Source: Zoogloeaceae bacterium
GTDB lineage: Bacteria; Pseudomonadota; Gammaproteobacteria; Burkholderiales; Rhodocyclaceae
Reading direction: 5' to 3'
Assembly: GCA_024235595.1 (NCBI GenBank)
Contig: JACKMC010000005.1
Span: 212,118 to 276,117, forward strand
DNA: 64,000 nucleotides
Shown here: positions 9,280 through 20,037 of the stretch, in pieces
How the letters are laid out: each line of letters begins with the position of its first letter
Numbering within the stretch: the first letter of the stretch is position 1
The notes under the pieces: model-generated
The model's database searches: none
Seen by the model: the letters and a program-made list of their open reading frames with translations, nothing else
Told to the model about the DNA's origin: nothing
Translations under genes and position numbers: made by a program

Positions 9280-9759
9280 CTATCGTGGTTGCTCATCGAG
9301 GTAGCGGCTCAGGCCGATGCCGCCGGCGTGCATGATCTGGTCATGGTTCCAGCGGAACAGGGGCATCGCCAGCGGGGCGAGCAGGTTCATCCATTTGCCG
9401 GTGGTGCGTACCCGCCACTCGTAGCGCACCTTGGTGAGTCCGGCGTGGTGTGCCAAGTGGCAGGTGCCGAGCCCTTCGAGTTCGCCCTCGACCCGGCCTT
9501 CGACCAGTCTGAGCGGCTCAACCCGCGTCACGCGGGTGACGAAGACCAGGCGGTAGGGCAGCACGCTCTTGCAGGTAAAGCGTCGCCGTGCACCCAGGCC
9601 GCGTGCATCGCCACTTTCGAGGGTGACGACCGATTCGACGCCCTTCCACCAGCGTGGCCATCCTTCGGCGTCGATGATCGCCGCCCAGACGGCATCGAGC
9701 GGCGCCTCGAACTGCCAGTGGGTGCTCAGGTCGTACTGCTTGGCTGGTGCCTTGTGCAT
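9280..9759 (-). CDS. SRPBCC-fold (polyketide cyclase-like) protein
   Basis: A 159-residue START/SRPBCC-superfamily protein. The N-terminus STHWQFEAPLDAVWAAIIDAEGWPRWWKGVESV is the characteristic helix-grip opening. The middle has the strand-rich stretch up to TKVRYEWRV, and the C-terminal helix runs through NHDQIMHAGGIGLSRYL. Such proteins bind small hydrophobic ligands; no ligand can be named here. It follows the 9775-10359 gene by 15 bases and is probably in the same transcript. Confidence 0.8.
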   Translation of the reverse strand: MHKAPAKQYDLSTHWQFEAPLDAVWAAIIDAEGWPRWWKGVESVVTLESGDARGLGARRRFTCKSVLPYRLVFVTRVTRVEPLRLVEGRVEGELEGLGTCHLAHHAGLTKVRYEWRVRTTGKWMNLLAPLAMPLFRWNHDQIMHAGGIGLSRYLDEQPR

Positions 9760-9774
9760 TTCCGGCTCGCCTGC

Positions 9775-10359
9775 TCAAGGAGTGAAGAAGTGCTCGGGAA
9801 AGCGGACGTCGATTTCGGCGTCGGCCATGTCGACCGTCTCGATCAGTGTGCCGCTCACCGCGTAGCTTTGCACCCGGAGCGGAAAGAATGTGTCATGGCT
9901 CAGCCACACACGATAGCGATGTACGCCGGCTACATCCGCCGCGTTGGCGCCGGTGATCTCCAGGCCGGCGGCAGATCGTGCGGCAATCTGCGCATCGCCC
10001 AGCGACACCAGTGTGCCGCGGCCGAGCAGAGCCCGCATGTTTTCGAGCAGCGCGCCGACGTCGGAGCGGTCGATGCGGTGGCCGCGCGGGCTCAGGACCA
10101 GGGGATTGTCGGGCGCGAGGTTCAGCGGTGGCGAAAAGCCCAGGCCGAATGGCCACAGGCGCACCTTGCGTGCTGTCGGGTCATGGATCAGCAACACGCC
10201 ACGGTGCGGCCGGACCAGCTCTATCCTCACCCAGCCGGGCTTGCAATAAAAGTAGCGCAGCACCTGCTCATCGCCCTCGGCCGAGAGCGAATGCGCGATC
10301 AGCCGATAGCTTCGCAGGGCACGGAAGCGGGCTTCGGCTTCGGTCAAAGGGTCGGCCAT
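9775..10359 (-). CDS. LolA-fold-like protein of unknown function
   Basis: A 194-residue protein without a clear signal peptide. It reads like the LolA/outer-membrane-lipoprotein-sorting fold or DUF1571: an early FRALRSYRLIAHS, then a strand pattern including YKPGWVRIELV-type and GVLLIHDP, and a late RVWLSHDTFFPLRVQSYAVSGTLIETV that resembles the fold's typical closing strands. I start at MADPLTEAE because GGTGAG precedes it; an ATG nine codons upstream lacks a ribosome site. Function unknown; it is the first gene of a two-gene unit with the SRPBCC protein. Confidence 0.65.
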   Translation of the reverse strand: MADPLTEAEARFRALRSYRLIAHSLSAEGDEQVLRYFYCKPGWVRIELVRPHRGVLLIHDPTARKVRLWPFGLGFSPPLNLAPDNPLVLSPRGHRIDRSDVGALLENMRALLGRGTLVSLGDAQIAARSAAGLEITGANAADVAGVHRYRVWLSHDTFFPLRVQSYAVSGTLIETVDMADAEIDVRFPEHFFTP

Positions 10360-10950
10360 GGGCTCACCAATCAGTGCGAACGGCATCGACGTTCATGCAC
10401 AAGAATACTCGTTGAGCGCCATCCGGAGGCCGTCGCGGGTGCTTTGACCGGGACGGCGCAGCCCTCGGGACAGGCGAGGGCGCAGTTCTGCTCGGGCACC
10501 CGGCAGGCCTCCCGGCCCCACGGCTTGGGCACATCACTCTCGCCGGCTGCGGAGCGGCGCGACTGGGCCACCTGTCGAGCATTCTCCTTGATTCATCAAA
10601 CACCATCGAGGGCTTGCCGGCCAGATTTTTTGTTGCGCGGGGCGAAGTGTTCGGGAACGGCGAGCATTGGTGTTAGGGTGGTCGACCGGCATCAGGTAGA
10701 TCGCCGCCGAGAACAGTCACGCGCCGTTCGTGGACCGTCCGTTTGCAGGCTGCCAGGAGAAGCTAGAAGCCACGCCCGCCCGACAAGGATCAGCCGAACG
10801 CCTGCCGTCCGGAGGGGGCAAGCACTTTGCATCCCGGTCGCTGGAGGGCCGGATGCACGAATTTCTGCGTCAAAGCAGCGAGGTGGTGCAGCCAGTCGCG
10901 AAACGCGATGCCCTTGCCTGAAATTCCGGCTCTTTGAGAGGAGTCCAGAT
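10360..10950. other. Interval upstream of the glucan synthase
   Basis: Neither strand has a convincing gene. A Cys-rich minus-strand frame (10371-10571, GTG start) contains CRVPEQNCALACPEGCAVP but has no recognisable family and no ribosome site. The interval holds the promoter regions of the divergent 9775-10359 gene and of the glucan synthase. Confidence 0.4.
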
Positions 10951-13900
10951 TTGAAGAACGGCACAAGGCTTGGCGAGCAACTGCGAAGGGTGAAAGCGCG
11001 CCTTCAGGCAGGGATCTCGGGACCAGCGCCGACGCTTGAGAAAGCGCCGCTGCGGGCGGAGTTGTTCAGCGCCGAGCAGATGGAACTGCACGGCAAGGCA
11101 CTTGCCGCCTCTCACCGCTTGGCGCCGAGCGGTCGACCCGACGAGCTCTTGCCACGACTGGCCGCGAACGAGAGTGTGCTGGTCGAGGTGTGTGCCTTGC
11201 TGACCAGCGCGGCCGCCGAGAAGAGCCGGATCGCACCGGCTGGCGATTGGCTGCTCGACAATTTCTACCTCATCGAAGAGCAGATCCGGACCGCCAAGCG
11301 CGACCTTCCCAAAGGCTACAGCCGCGAACTCCCGCGCCTTGCAGAGGGGCCCTCGGCGGGCCGGCCCCGGGTCTACGACATCGCGCTGGAGAGCATCTCG
11401 CACGGCGACGGGCGGGTCGATACGGAGACGCTCGGACGCTTCGTGGCGGCCTACCAGCGCGTCACCGCGCTCAAGCTCGGCGAACTGTGGGCGATTCCGA
11501 TCATGCTGCGGCTGGCGGTAATCGAGAATCTGCGTCGCGTCAGCGTGCGCATCTCGGCCGGGTGGGTCGAACGAAGCCGGGCCGCATCCTGGGCCGACAA
11601 GATGATGGAGGCGGTCCAGAACGATCCGAAGAGCCTGATCCTGGTGGTCGCCGACATGGCGCGCTCGAACCCGCCGCTGACCGGCCCGTTTGTCGCCGAA
11701 CTCGTGCGCCGCCTGCAGGGCAGGGGGCCGGCTCTCGCCTTGCCACTTTCGTGGATCGAAGAGCGGCTCTCGGAAGCCGGCCTGGCTACCATCCAGTTGG
11801 TGCAGTCGGAGAGCCAGCAGCAGGCGGCCGATCAGGTGTCGGTCAGTAACAGCATCGGCAGCCTGCGGGTGCTGGGAGCGGTGGATTGGCGCGAATTTGT
11901 CGAGGCGATGAGCCTGGTCGAGCAGACGCTGCGCGAGGATCCGGCCGATGCCTACGCACGGATGGACTTTGCAAGCCGTGATCTGTACCGCCATGCGACG
12001 GAGCGGATCGCAAAGCTGGGCCGGCTGAGCGAGTGCGAGGTGGCTCGCAAGGCGGTCGAGCTTGCGGATGCCGCAACGGTCGATCGGGCCGCCGGCGGCG
12101 ACGATCGTGCAACGCATGTCGGCTACTACCTGATCGGCGAAGGCTTGCCGGCGCTCGAGCGGGCGGCGCAGGTGCGGCTTTCGGGCGTCGCTTCCTTGCG
12201 CCGGGCCGCCGAGCGCCTGCCCCTGCTCACTTATCTGGGTTCGATCGCACTGCTTACCGTGGGCATTGCTGCCGGTCTGCTGGCGCAGGTCTTGGGGGCA
12301 GGGCTTGCGGCGTGGGTTGTATTGCCGCTGGGGATCCTCTCGCTGCTGATCGGCAGCCAGTTGGCAGTGGCGCTGGTGAACTGGCTCGCAACGCTGCTGG
12401 TAGTGCCGCGGCCGCTACCCAGGATGGACTTCGGGCGGGGCATCCCCGGTCATTCGCGCACCCTGGTGGTCGTTCCGACCATGCTTGCCAGCGAGCAGGG
12501 CATCGAGAACCTGGTCGAGGCGCTGGAGGTGAGGTTTCTCGCCAACCAGGATGAGAGCCTGCACTTCGCCCTGGTCAGCGATTTCCTCGACGCGCAGCAG
12601 GAGACGATGCCCGGCGATGCCGCGCTGGTGGAGCGGGCCCGCGCGCGGGTCGAGGAACTGAACCTGAAATACGGTCGGCGCGAGGCGCAGGGCGGGAGCG
12701 ATATCTTCTATCTCTTCCACCGTCCGCGGCTGTGGAATCCGCAGGAACGGGTGTGGATGGGCTACGAGCGCAAGCGCGGCAAGCTCGAAGCCCTCAACGC
12801 CTTGCTGCGCAGCGATCGGCGGGGTGGCCGGCCGGCCGAAGATTTTTCGCTGGTTGTCGGCGACACGGCGATCCTGTCGACGGTGAAATACGTCATCACC
12901 CTGGATACGGATACGCAGTTGCCGCGGGATGTGGCACGGCAGTTCGTCGGGGCGATGGCGCACCCGTTGAACCGCCCCCGTTACGATCGGCAGAAGCGTC
13001 GGGTCACCGCCGGCTATGGCATCCTGCAGCCGCGTGTGGCGGTCAGTCTGCCGTGCACCAACCGCTCGCTCTATGCGCGCCTGTATGGTGGTGACGCCGG
13101 GATCGATCCCTACACGCGCGCGGTCTCGGATGTTTACCAGGATGTCTTTGGCGAAGGATCCTTCGTCGGCAAGGGCATCTACGATGTCGATGCATTCGAG
13201 CAGGCCCTGGGCGGGTGCTTTCCCGAGAATCGCATACTCAGCCACGATCTGATCGAAGGCTGCTACGCACGCTCGGGGCTGTTGAGCGACGTGATGGTGT
13301 ACGAGGATTTCCCGGCCCGCTACAGCGCCGATGTAAGCCGCCGCCGCCGCTGGATACGCGGAGACTGGCAGCTACTCGGGTGGTTGTCGGACTCGGTGCC
13401 GGGTGTGCTCAAGGGCCCGGTCGATGCCGGAATGGACGCCCATCGGCTGCTGAATCCGCTTTCGCCGCTGTCGAAATGGAAGCTCATCGACAACCTGCGG
13501 CGCAGTCTTGTGCCGCCGGCATTGACCTTGCTGCTGGTGCTGGGTTGGGGCCTGTTCGCCTCGCCCGGGTGGTGGACGCTTTCGCTGATCGGCATCCTGC
13601 TGCTGCCGGCCATATGCGCGGCACTGCTCGACTTGCTCCGCAAGCCCGACGAGGTGCTTGTGCGCCAGCACTTCGGCGCCGTTTGGGACACGGTTTTGCG
13701 GCGTCTCGTGCAGTTTGGCTTCGAGCTCGCCTGCCTGCCCTACGAGGCGTTCTATAGCCTTGATGCGGTTGCCCGAACCGTATGGCGGACGACGGTCAGC
13801 AAGCGACGCCGCCTGGAATGGAAGCCGTCGAGCGAGGTCGAGCGCGAATTGGCCGGGCGCGGTGGCGAACTGGGCGCGAGCCTGCGGGCGATGTGGGTCG

Positions 13901-16900
13901 CACCGGCGATAGCCGTGACATCGGCAATGCTGCTGGCATCGACGAATCCGGGCGCGCTGCTGGTGGCCGCGCCGCTCTTGCTGCTGTGGTTGCTGTCACC
14001 GGTGATTGGCTGGTGGATCAGCCGTCCGCTGAGGCACCGCGAGGCAATCCTGGGGGCCGAGCAGAGGCGCTTTCTACACTCGCTCGCGCGCCGCACCTGG
14101 GAATTTTTCGATCATTTCGTCGACGCCGACAATAACTGGCTGCCCCCAGACAACTACCAGGAGTATCGCATCGCCTCGGTGGCGCACCGGACCTCGCCGA
14201 CCAATATGGGACTGGCCTTGCTGGCAAACCTGAGCGCCTACGACTTCGGTTACATCCCACTCGGCAAGCTTGTCGAGCGAAGCACGAAGGCCCTTCACAC
14301 GATGGATGGGCTGGAGCGCTACCGAGGGCACTTCTACAACTGGTATGACACCCGAACGCTGACGGTGCTGCCACCGCGCTACATCTCGTCGGTCGACAGC
14401 GGAAACCTTGCCGGCCACCTGCTGACCCTGCGTGCGGGTCTCACCGTGCTCGGCGATGAGCTCATCTTCCGATCGAAACTGTTCGACGGTCTGGGAGACA
14501 CGCTGGGGATCCTTGTCGAGACCGTCGGGGGAGCGGCGCCTGCGGGACGAGCCGATTCTGAGGCGACAGTGGCATTTCAACGTGCACTCGCGTCGGCTGC
14601 GGCGACCCCTCCAGGGTCCCTCGAGGCCGCCCACGAGTGCCTGCTGCTGTTGAAGCGCGCTGCCGGTGATCTGCTCGTCGCAACCGAAAATCATCCTGAT
14701 GTGCTGATCGAAGGTGCGCCCGCGCACGAAGCCGAACAATGGGCCGGGGCGCTCGGTCGGCAATGTCGCGCGGCGATTGACGAACTGCTTCTTCTGGCGC
14801 CATGGCTTTCGCTGCCACCACCACCGCCAGAGGTCGAAGGCGAGCTTGGCGCACTCGGCGCACTCGGCCCTGTGCCAACGATGCGCGGGCTGGCGGGCCT
14901 GGCCAAGGCGCTGGGTCCCGCCATCTCGCACAGCATTGCCAGCGCAAGGACGCCTGGCGCGCTCGCATGGCTTACCGATCTGCAACAGGCCGTCGGCGAG
15001 GGCAGCCGCCGCGCCACCGACATGATCGTCGCCATCGACCGCCTCGCCGTGCGATCGGGCGAGCTTGCGAATATGGAGTACGAGTTTCTTTACGACAAGG
15101 AGCGCCATCTGCTGGCGATCGGTTACAACGTGACCGAACGCCGGGTGGACTCGAGCTTCTACGACTTGCTGGCCTCGGAGGCGCGCCTGTGCAGTTTCGT
15201 GGCGATTGCGCAGGGACAGTTGCCGCAGGAGAACTGGTTTGCCCTCGGGCGCCAGCTCACCGCAACGGGCGGCGCGCCGGTGCTGCTGTCGTGGAGTGGC
15301 TCGATGTTCGAGTACCTGATGCCACTTCTGGTGATGCCATGCTATGAAAAGTCGCTGCTCGACCAGACCTGTATCGGGGCGGTGATGCGGCAGATCGAAT
15401 ACGGCCGGCAGCGCGGTGTGCCCTGGGGCATTTCCGAGTCCGGCTACAACACCGTGGACGTGCAGCTGAACTACCAGTACCGCGCCTTCGGGGTGCCCGG
15501 ACTCGGGCTCAAGCGAGGCCTCGCCGACGATCTGGTGATCGCACCCTACGCGTCGGTGATGGCCCTGATCGTGGCGCCGGAGGCCGCCTGCCTGAACCTG
15601 CAGCGCCTGGCCGCCGAGGGCTTCGTCGGCAGATACGGTTTTTTCGAGGCGATCGACTACACCCCGGTGCGGCTGCGACGGGATCACCCGCGCGAGATCG
15701 TGCGGGCTTTCATGGCCCACCATCAGGGCATGAGCCTGCTCGCCCTGGCCTATCGGCTGCTCGATCGCCCAATGCAGCGACGCTTCGCCTCGGACCGTCT
15801 TTTCCAGGCCGTCATGCTGCTCTTGCAGGAGCGGATTCCCCGCCCCACGGCGCTGTTTTCACATACCGCCCGGCTTGCCGACATGCACGTGGCCGAGAGT
15901 TTGTCGGCGGCGCCGATCAGGGTGTTCAGCAACCCGGATACGCCGATACCCGAGGTGCAGCTGCTGTCCAACGGCCGCTACCACGTGATGGTCACCAATG
16001 CCGGAGGGGGCTACAGTCGCTGGAACGAACTCGCCGTCACGCGCTGGTACGAGGACGGCACCTGTGACAATCGGGGCGCCTTCTGCTATGTCCGCGATGT
16101 GACGAGCGGGGCCTTCTGGTCGGTCGCCCATCAGCCGACACTCAGGAAGCCGAGCCGGTATGAGGCGATCTTCTCCGAGGGGCGGGCCGAGTTCCGCCGT
16201 CGCGACGCGCTGGATGCGGTCGGTGGTGCAGGCTATGGCGAAGGCGAGATCGAGACCTACACCGAAATCGTCGTCTCGCCAGAGGACGATATCGAGCTGC
16301 GCCGGGTGCGGATCACCAATCGGTCCCGGTCGCGCCGGGAAATCGAAGTCACCAGCTATGCCGAAGTGGTGATCGCGCCGCCCGCCACGGACGCGCTGCA
16401 TCCGGCATTCAGCAATCTGTTCGTGCACACCGAGATCCTGCCCGAGCGCGGTGCCATCCTGTGCACGCGGCGACCGCGCTCAGTGGGTGAGCGGGCGCCG
16501 TGGATGCTCCACCTGATGGTGGTGCATGGCGCGCCGTGCGGCGAGGTGTCCTTCGAAACCGATCGCGCACGCTTCATCGGTCGAACGAGAAGCACGGTCG
16601 CGCCGCAGGCGATGACCGATCAGGCAGGGCTTTCGGGCAGCGACGGCTCGGTGCTCGATCCGATCGTGGCCATTCGCAATCGTGTCATGCTCGAACCCGA
16701 CCAGGCGGTCACCGTCGATATCGTCTCGGGGATGGCCGAGAGCCGGGATGTGGCCGTCTGCCTGGTCGAGAAATACCGGGACAGGCATCTTGCGGATCGT
16801 GTCTTCGAGCTGACCTGGACTCACAGCCAGGTGGTCTTGCAGCAACTCAATGCCAGCGAGGCCGACTCGCAGCTCTATGCCCGACTGGCCAGCGTGGTCA

Positions 16901-19833
16901 TCCATGCCGATGGCAGGCTTCGTGGCGAGCCATCGGTGCTGATGAAGAATCGGCGCGGACAGTCCGGCCTGTGGGGCTATGCCATTTCCGGCGATCTGCC
17001 GATCGTGCTGTTGCAGATCATGGATGCCACCCACATCGACCTGGTCCGGCAACTGGTGCAGGCCCATGCGTACTGGCGCCTGAAAGGCCTGGTGGTCGAC
17101 CTGGTGATCTGGAACGAAGACCACGCCGGCTACAGGCAGCAACTGCAGGAGCAGATCATGGGCCTGATCGCCTCGGACGTCGGGGCGAGCGTGATCGACC
17201 GGCCAGGGGGCATCTTCGTACGGCCAGCCGAGCAGATCTCGAGCGAAGACCGGGGCTTGCTCGAATCGGTTGCCCGCGCGGTGATCACCGACAGCCGGGG
17301 AACGCTGGCGGAGCAGCTCGACCATCATCGTCCGGCAGAGCCGCGCATCCCCTTGCTCACCCCGGCCAGCACGCTGCCGCCGCCGGCTCTGACGCAACGG
17401 ACACCGGAACGCGAGGCGCTGATCCTCGACAACGGGCTGGGCGGCTTCAGTGCCGACGGGCGTGAGTATGTAATCCGGCTCACCCCCGGTCGCGTCACGC
17501 CGGCGCCGTGGGTCAACGTCCTCGCGAATCCGCATTTCGGCTCGCTCGTTTCCGAAAGTGGCTCGGCCTACACCTGGAGCGAGAACGCCCATGAGTTCCG
17601 CATCACGCCGTGGCACAACGACCCGGTCAGTGATTCGGGGGGCGAGGCCTTCTACCTGCGCGACGAGGAATCCGGCCGCTTCTGGTCGCCGACGCCCTTG
17701 CCGGCCGGCGCCGGCGAGTCATTCGTGATTCGCCACGGCTTCGGCTACAGCGTCTTCGAGACCCGGGTGGACGGTATCTGCTCGTCACTGTGGGTCTATG
17801 TGGCGGCGGACGCGGCAGTGAAGTTCTCGGCACTCAGGATCCGCAACGAATCCGGTCGGCCGCGGCGGCTTTCGGCAACCGGCTATGTCGAGTGGGTGCT
17901 TGGGGATCTGCGGGCCAAGTCGGCGATGCACGTGAGCACCAATATCGACGCGCGCAGTGGCGTGCTCCAGGCCAGAAACTTCTACAACACCGAGTTCGCC
18001 CGGCGCGTCGCCTTCTTCGATGTTGACGACCGGGCGCGCAGCGTGACCGGCAGCCGCGTCGAGTTCATCGGTCGCAACGGGACCCTTGCCAATCCCGCGG
18101 CGATGCGGCGGGAGCGCCTGTCCGGCAAGGTTGGTGCCGGTCTCGACCCGTGTGCGGCGATCCAGGTCGGCGTCGAGCTGGCCGAGGGCGAGGAGCGCGA
18201 GGTGGTGTTCCGCCTCGGTGTGGGGCGCAATGCCGACGAGGCCCGCGAGCTCGCGCTGCGTGAGCGCGGCGCAGCGGCAGCACGTGATGCGCTCGAGGCG
18301 GTGCAGATCCACTGGCGGCGGACGCTCGGCGCGGTGCAGGTGGAAACCCCCGACCCCGCGGTCGACGTGCTGGTCAATGGCTGGCTGGTGTACCAGATCA
18401 TGACCTGCCGGCTGTGGGGGCGTAGTGGCTTCTATCAATCGGGCGGGGCCTTCGGTTTCCGCGACCAGTTGCAGGACGTGATGGCCCTGGTCCATACCCA
18501 GCCCCGGCTGGTGCGCGAGCAGCTGCTGTTGTGTGCAAGCCGGCAGTTCGAGGAAGGCGACGTTCAGCACTGGTGGCATCCTCCGTCCGGCCGGGGTGTG
18601 CGCACCCGCTGCTCGGACGACTACCTGTGGCTCCCGCTGGTGGTGAGCCGCTATGTGCTGTGCACGGGCGACACCGGTGTGCTTGATGACACCGCGTCCT
18701 TCCTGCAGGGTCGGCCGGTCAATCCCGAGGATGACTCCTACTACGACCTGCCGGGCGGCTCCAGCGAGGTGGAAAGCCTTTACCAGCACTGCGTCAGGGC
18801 TATCCGCCACGGGCTGCAGTTCGGTCGTCACGGTCTGCCGCTGATCGGCTCCGGAGACTGGAACGACGGAATGAACCTGGTGGGCATAAAGGGCCAGGGC
18901 GAGAGCGTCTGGCTGGGCTTCTTCCTGTGCACCGTGCTGACCCGGTTCGCCCAGGTGGCGCAGATGCACGACGACCCGTCGTTCGCCCTGATGTGCCGGG
19001 AGGAATGTGGGCGCTTGCAGCAGAACATCGAGCGGCATGCATGGGATGGCGGCTGGTACCGCCGGGCCTGGTTCGACGATGGCACACCGCTGGGGACTGC
19101 CTCGAGCAGCGAATGCCGCATCGATTCGATCTCGCAAAGCTGGTCGGTGTTGTCGGGCGCCGGCGATGCAGCGCGTTGTCGCGATGCCATGAAGGCCGTG
19201 GATGAGCACCTCGTTCGTCGCGCCGATGGGCTGATCCAGCTTCTCGATCCGCCCTTCGATACTTCAAGCCTCAATCCCGGCTATATCCGGGGCTATGTTC
19301 CGGGGGTGCGGGAAAATGGCGGGCAGTACACGCATGCGGCCATCTGGGCGGCGATGGCCTTCGCGGCGCTTGGCGAGCGCGAGCACGCCTGGGCGCTGAC
19401 CAGCATGATCAACCCGGTGAATCACGCCCGAACCGAGGCGCAGCTCGCCGTCTACAAGATCGAGCCTTATGTCATGGCCGCCGATGTCTATGCGGTCGCG
19501 CCGCATACCGGTCGAGGCGGATGGAGCTGGTATACCGGTGCCGCCGGCTGGATGTATCAGCTGGTGCTGGAATCCCTGCTGGGTGTGCGTCGCGAAGGCG
19601 ACAGGCTAAGGCTTGCGCCCTGCATTCCGGCCGACTGGAAGGGCTTCACGATCCACTATCGTTACTTCGAAACGACCTATCGCATCACGGTTTCGCAGTC
19701 GCCTGCGGGGGCGCAGGGTGCCCAGCGGCCGGTCGGGCTGAGGGTGGACGGCGTGGTGCAGCCGGGCATGGAAATCCCGCTGGTCGACGACCGCCAGGAT
19801 CACCGGGTCGAGCTCGGCGTGGTGGCGCAGTGA
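10951..19833 (+). CDS. ndvB: Cyclic beta-1,2-glucan synthase (NdvB type)
   Basis: A 2960-residue inner-membrane enzyme that would make cyclic beta-1,2-glucan from UDP-glucose. Order of parts: N-terminal helical region; membrane segments about 425-486; GT84 glycosyltransferase with LDTDTQLPRD at 651-660 and RRRRWIRGDWQ near 796; membrane segments about 853-897 and 981-1027; glycoamylase-like domain from about 1052 (FFDHFVDADNNWLPPDNY); two GH94-type beta-sandwich modules starting about 1655 and 2160; GH94 barrel with GDWNDGMN, whose second Asp is D2639. The open frame runs back to 9289, but that part only mirrors genes on the other strand. I choose TTG at 10951, with GAGAGGAG seven bases before it. 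Single-gene locus; no glucan exporter (NdvA) is seen. Confidence 0.93.
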   Translation: MKNGTRLGEQLRRVKARLQAGISGPAPTLEKAPLRAELFSAEQMELHGKALAASHRLAPSGRPDELLPRLAANESVLVEVCALLTSAAAEKSRIAPAGDWLLDNFYLIEEQIRTAKRDLPKGYSRELPRLAEGPSAGRPRVYDIALESISHGDGRVDTETLGRFVAAYQRVTALKLGELWAIPIMLRLAVIENLRRVSVRISAGWVERSRAASWADKMMEAVQNDPKSLILVVADMARSNPPLTGPFVAELVRRLQGRGPALALPLSWIEERLSEAGLATIQLVQSESQQQAADQVSVSNSIGSLRVLGAVDWREFVEAMSLVEQTLREDPADAYARMDFASRDLYRHATERIAKLGRLSECEVARKAVELADAATVDRAAGGDDRATHVGYYLIGEGLPALERAAQVRLSGVASLRRAAERLPLLTYLGSIALLTVGIAAGLLAQVLGAGLAAWVVLPLGILSLLIGSQLAVALVNWLATLLVVPRPLPRMDFGRGIPGHSRTLVVVPTMLASEQGIENLVEALEVRFLANQDESLHFALVSDFLDAQQETMPGDAALVERARARVEELNLKYGRREAQGGSDIFYLFHRPRLWNPQERVWMGYERKRGKLEALNALLRSDRRGGRPAEDFSLVVGDTAILSTVKYVITLDTDTQLPRDVARQFVGAMAHPLNRPRYDRQKRRVTAGYGILQPRVAVSLPCTNRSLYARLYGGDAGIDPYTRAVSDVYQDVFGEGSFVGKGIYDVDAFEQALGGCFPENRILSHDLIEGCYARSGLLSDVMVYEDFPARYSADVSRRRRWIRGDWQLLGWLSDSVPGVLKGPVDAGMDAHRLLNPLSPLSKWKLIDNLRRSLVPPALTLLLVLGWGLFASPGWWTLSLIGILLLPAICAALLDLLRKPDEVLVRQHFGAVWDTVLRRLVQFGFELACLPYEAFYSLDAVARTVWRTTVSKRRRLEWKPSSEVERELAGRGGELGASLRAMWVAPAIAVTSAMLLASTNPGALLVAAPLLLLWLLSPVIGWWISRPLRHREAILGAEQRRFLHSLARRTWEFFDHFVDADNNWLPPDNYQEYRIASVAHRTSPTNMGLALLANLSAYDFGYIPLGKLVERSTKALHTMDGLERYRGHFYNWYDTRTLTVLPPRYISSVDSGNLAGHLLTLRAGLTVLGDELIFRSKLFDGLGDTLGILVETVGGAAPAGRADSEATVAFQRALASAAATPPGSLEAAHECLLLLKRAAGDLLVATENHPDVLIEGAPAHEAEQWAGALGRQCRAAIDELLLLAPWLSLPPPPPEVEGELGALGALGPVPTMRGLAGLAKALGPAISHSIASARTPGALAWLTDLQQAVGEGSRRATDMIVAIDRLAVRSGELANMEYEFLYDKERHLLAIGYNVTERRVDSSFYDLLASEARLCSFVAIAQGQLPQENWFALGRQLTATGGAPVLLSWSGSMFEYLMPLLVMPCYEKSLLDQTCIGAVMRQIEYGRQRGVPWGISESGYNTVDVQLNYQYRAFGVPGLGLKRGLADDLVIAPYASVMALIVAPEAACLNLQRLAAEGFVGRYGFFEAIDYTPVRLRRDHPREIVRAFMAHHQGMSLLALAYRLLDRPMQRRFASDRLFQAVMLLLQERIPRPTALFSHTARLADMHVAESLSAAPIRVFSNPDTPIPEVQLLSNGRYHVMVTNAGGGYSRWNELAVTRWYEDGTCDNRGAFCYVRDVTSGAFWSVAHQPTLRKPSRYEAIFSEGRAEFRRRDALDAVGGAGYGEGEIETYTEIVVSPEDDIELRRVRITNRSRSRREIEVTSYAEVVIAPPATDALHPAFSNLFVHTEILPERGAILCTRRPRSVGERAPWMLHLMVVHGAPCGEVSFETDRARFIGRTRSTVAPQAMTDQAGLSGSDGSVLDPIVAIRNRVMLEPDQAVTVDIVSGMAESRDVAVCLVEKYRDRHLADRVFELTWTHSQVVLQQLNASEADSQLYARLASVVIHADGRLRGEPSVLMKNRRGQSGLWGYAISGDLPIVLLQIMDATHIDLVRQLVQAHAYWRLKGLVVDLVIWNEDHAGYRQQLQEQIMGLIASDVGASVIDRPGGIFVRPAEQISSEDRGLLESVARAVITDSRGTLAEQLDHHRPAEPRIPLLTPASTLPPPALTQRTPEREALILDNGLGGFSADGREYVIRLTPGRVTPAPWVNVLANPHFGSLVSESGSAYTWSENAHEFRITPWHNDPVSDSGGEAFYLRDEESGRFWSPTPLPAGAGESFVIRHGFGYSVFETRVDGICSSLWVYVAADAAVKFSALRIRNESGRPRRLSATGYVEWVLGDLRAKSAMHVSTNIDARSGVLQARNFYNTEFARRVAFFDVDDRARSVTGSRVEFIGRNGTLANPAAMRRERLSGKVGAGLDPCAAIQVGVELAEGEEREVVFRLGVGRNADEARELALRERGAAAARDALEAVQIHWRRTLGAVQVETPDPAVDVLVNGWLVYQIMTCRLWGRSGFYQSGGAFGFRDQLQDVMALVHTQPRLVREQLLLCASRQFEEGDVQHWWHPPSGRGVRTRCSDDYLWLPLVVSRYVLCTGDTGVLDDTASFLQGRPVNPEDDSYYDLPGGSSEVESLYQHCVRAIRHGLQFGRHGLPLIGSGDWNDGMNLVGIKGQGESVWLGFFLCTVLTRFAQVAQMHDDPSFALMCREECGRLQQNIERHAWDGGWYRRAWFDDGTPLGTASSSECRIDSISQSWSVLSGAGDAARCRDAMKAVDEHLVRRADGLIQLLDPPFDTSSLNPGYIRGYVPGVRENGGQYTHAAIWAAMAFAALGEREHAWALTSMINPVNHARTEAQLAVYKIEPYVMAADVYAVAPHTGRGGWSWYTGAAGWMYQLVLESLLGVRREGDRLRLAPCIPADWKGFTIHYRYFETTYRITVSQSPAGAQGAQRPVGLRVDGVVQPGMEIPLVDDRQDHRVELGVVAQ

Positions 19834-20037
19834 GATCCGCAGGCCTTCCCGGCGTGCGCAGGGCCGCCCCCGCCAATGCAGAACCTCGAATCGGGCATCG
19901 AAACGCCCGTGATTGTGAACTGGAAGTAGAAGCGGAAGCCCTTCCTTGGGCGGCGCTACGCTCGATGCGAGGCGGGCTTTCCGTGCCCACATGCGGCGCC
20001 AGGCGGTCTGTGCAGGCGCTGCAATGGGGCCGCCCTG

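Noticed and set aside
10371..10571. Small Cys-rich minus-strand ORF
   Set aside because: GTG start without ribosome site and no recognisable family; the cysteine pattern may be chance in GC-rich DNA.
9289..10950. N-terminal extension of the 3514-residue open frame
   Set aside because: It is the mirror of the 9280-9759 and 9775-10359 genes, with no family resemblance; the glucan synthase begins after the ribosome site at 10936-10943.
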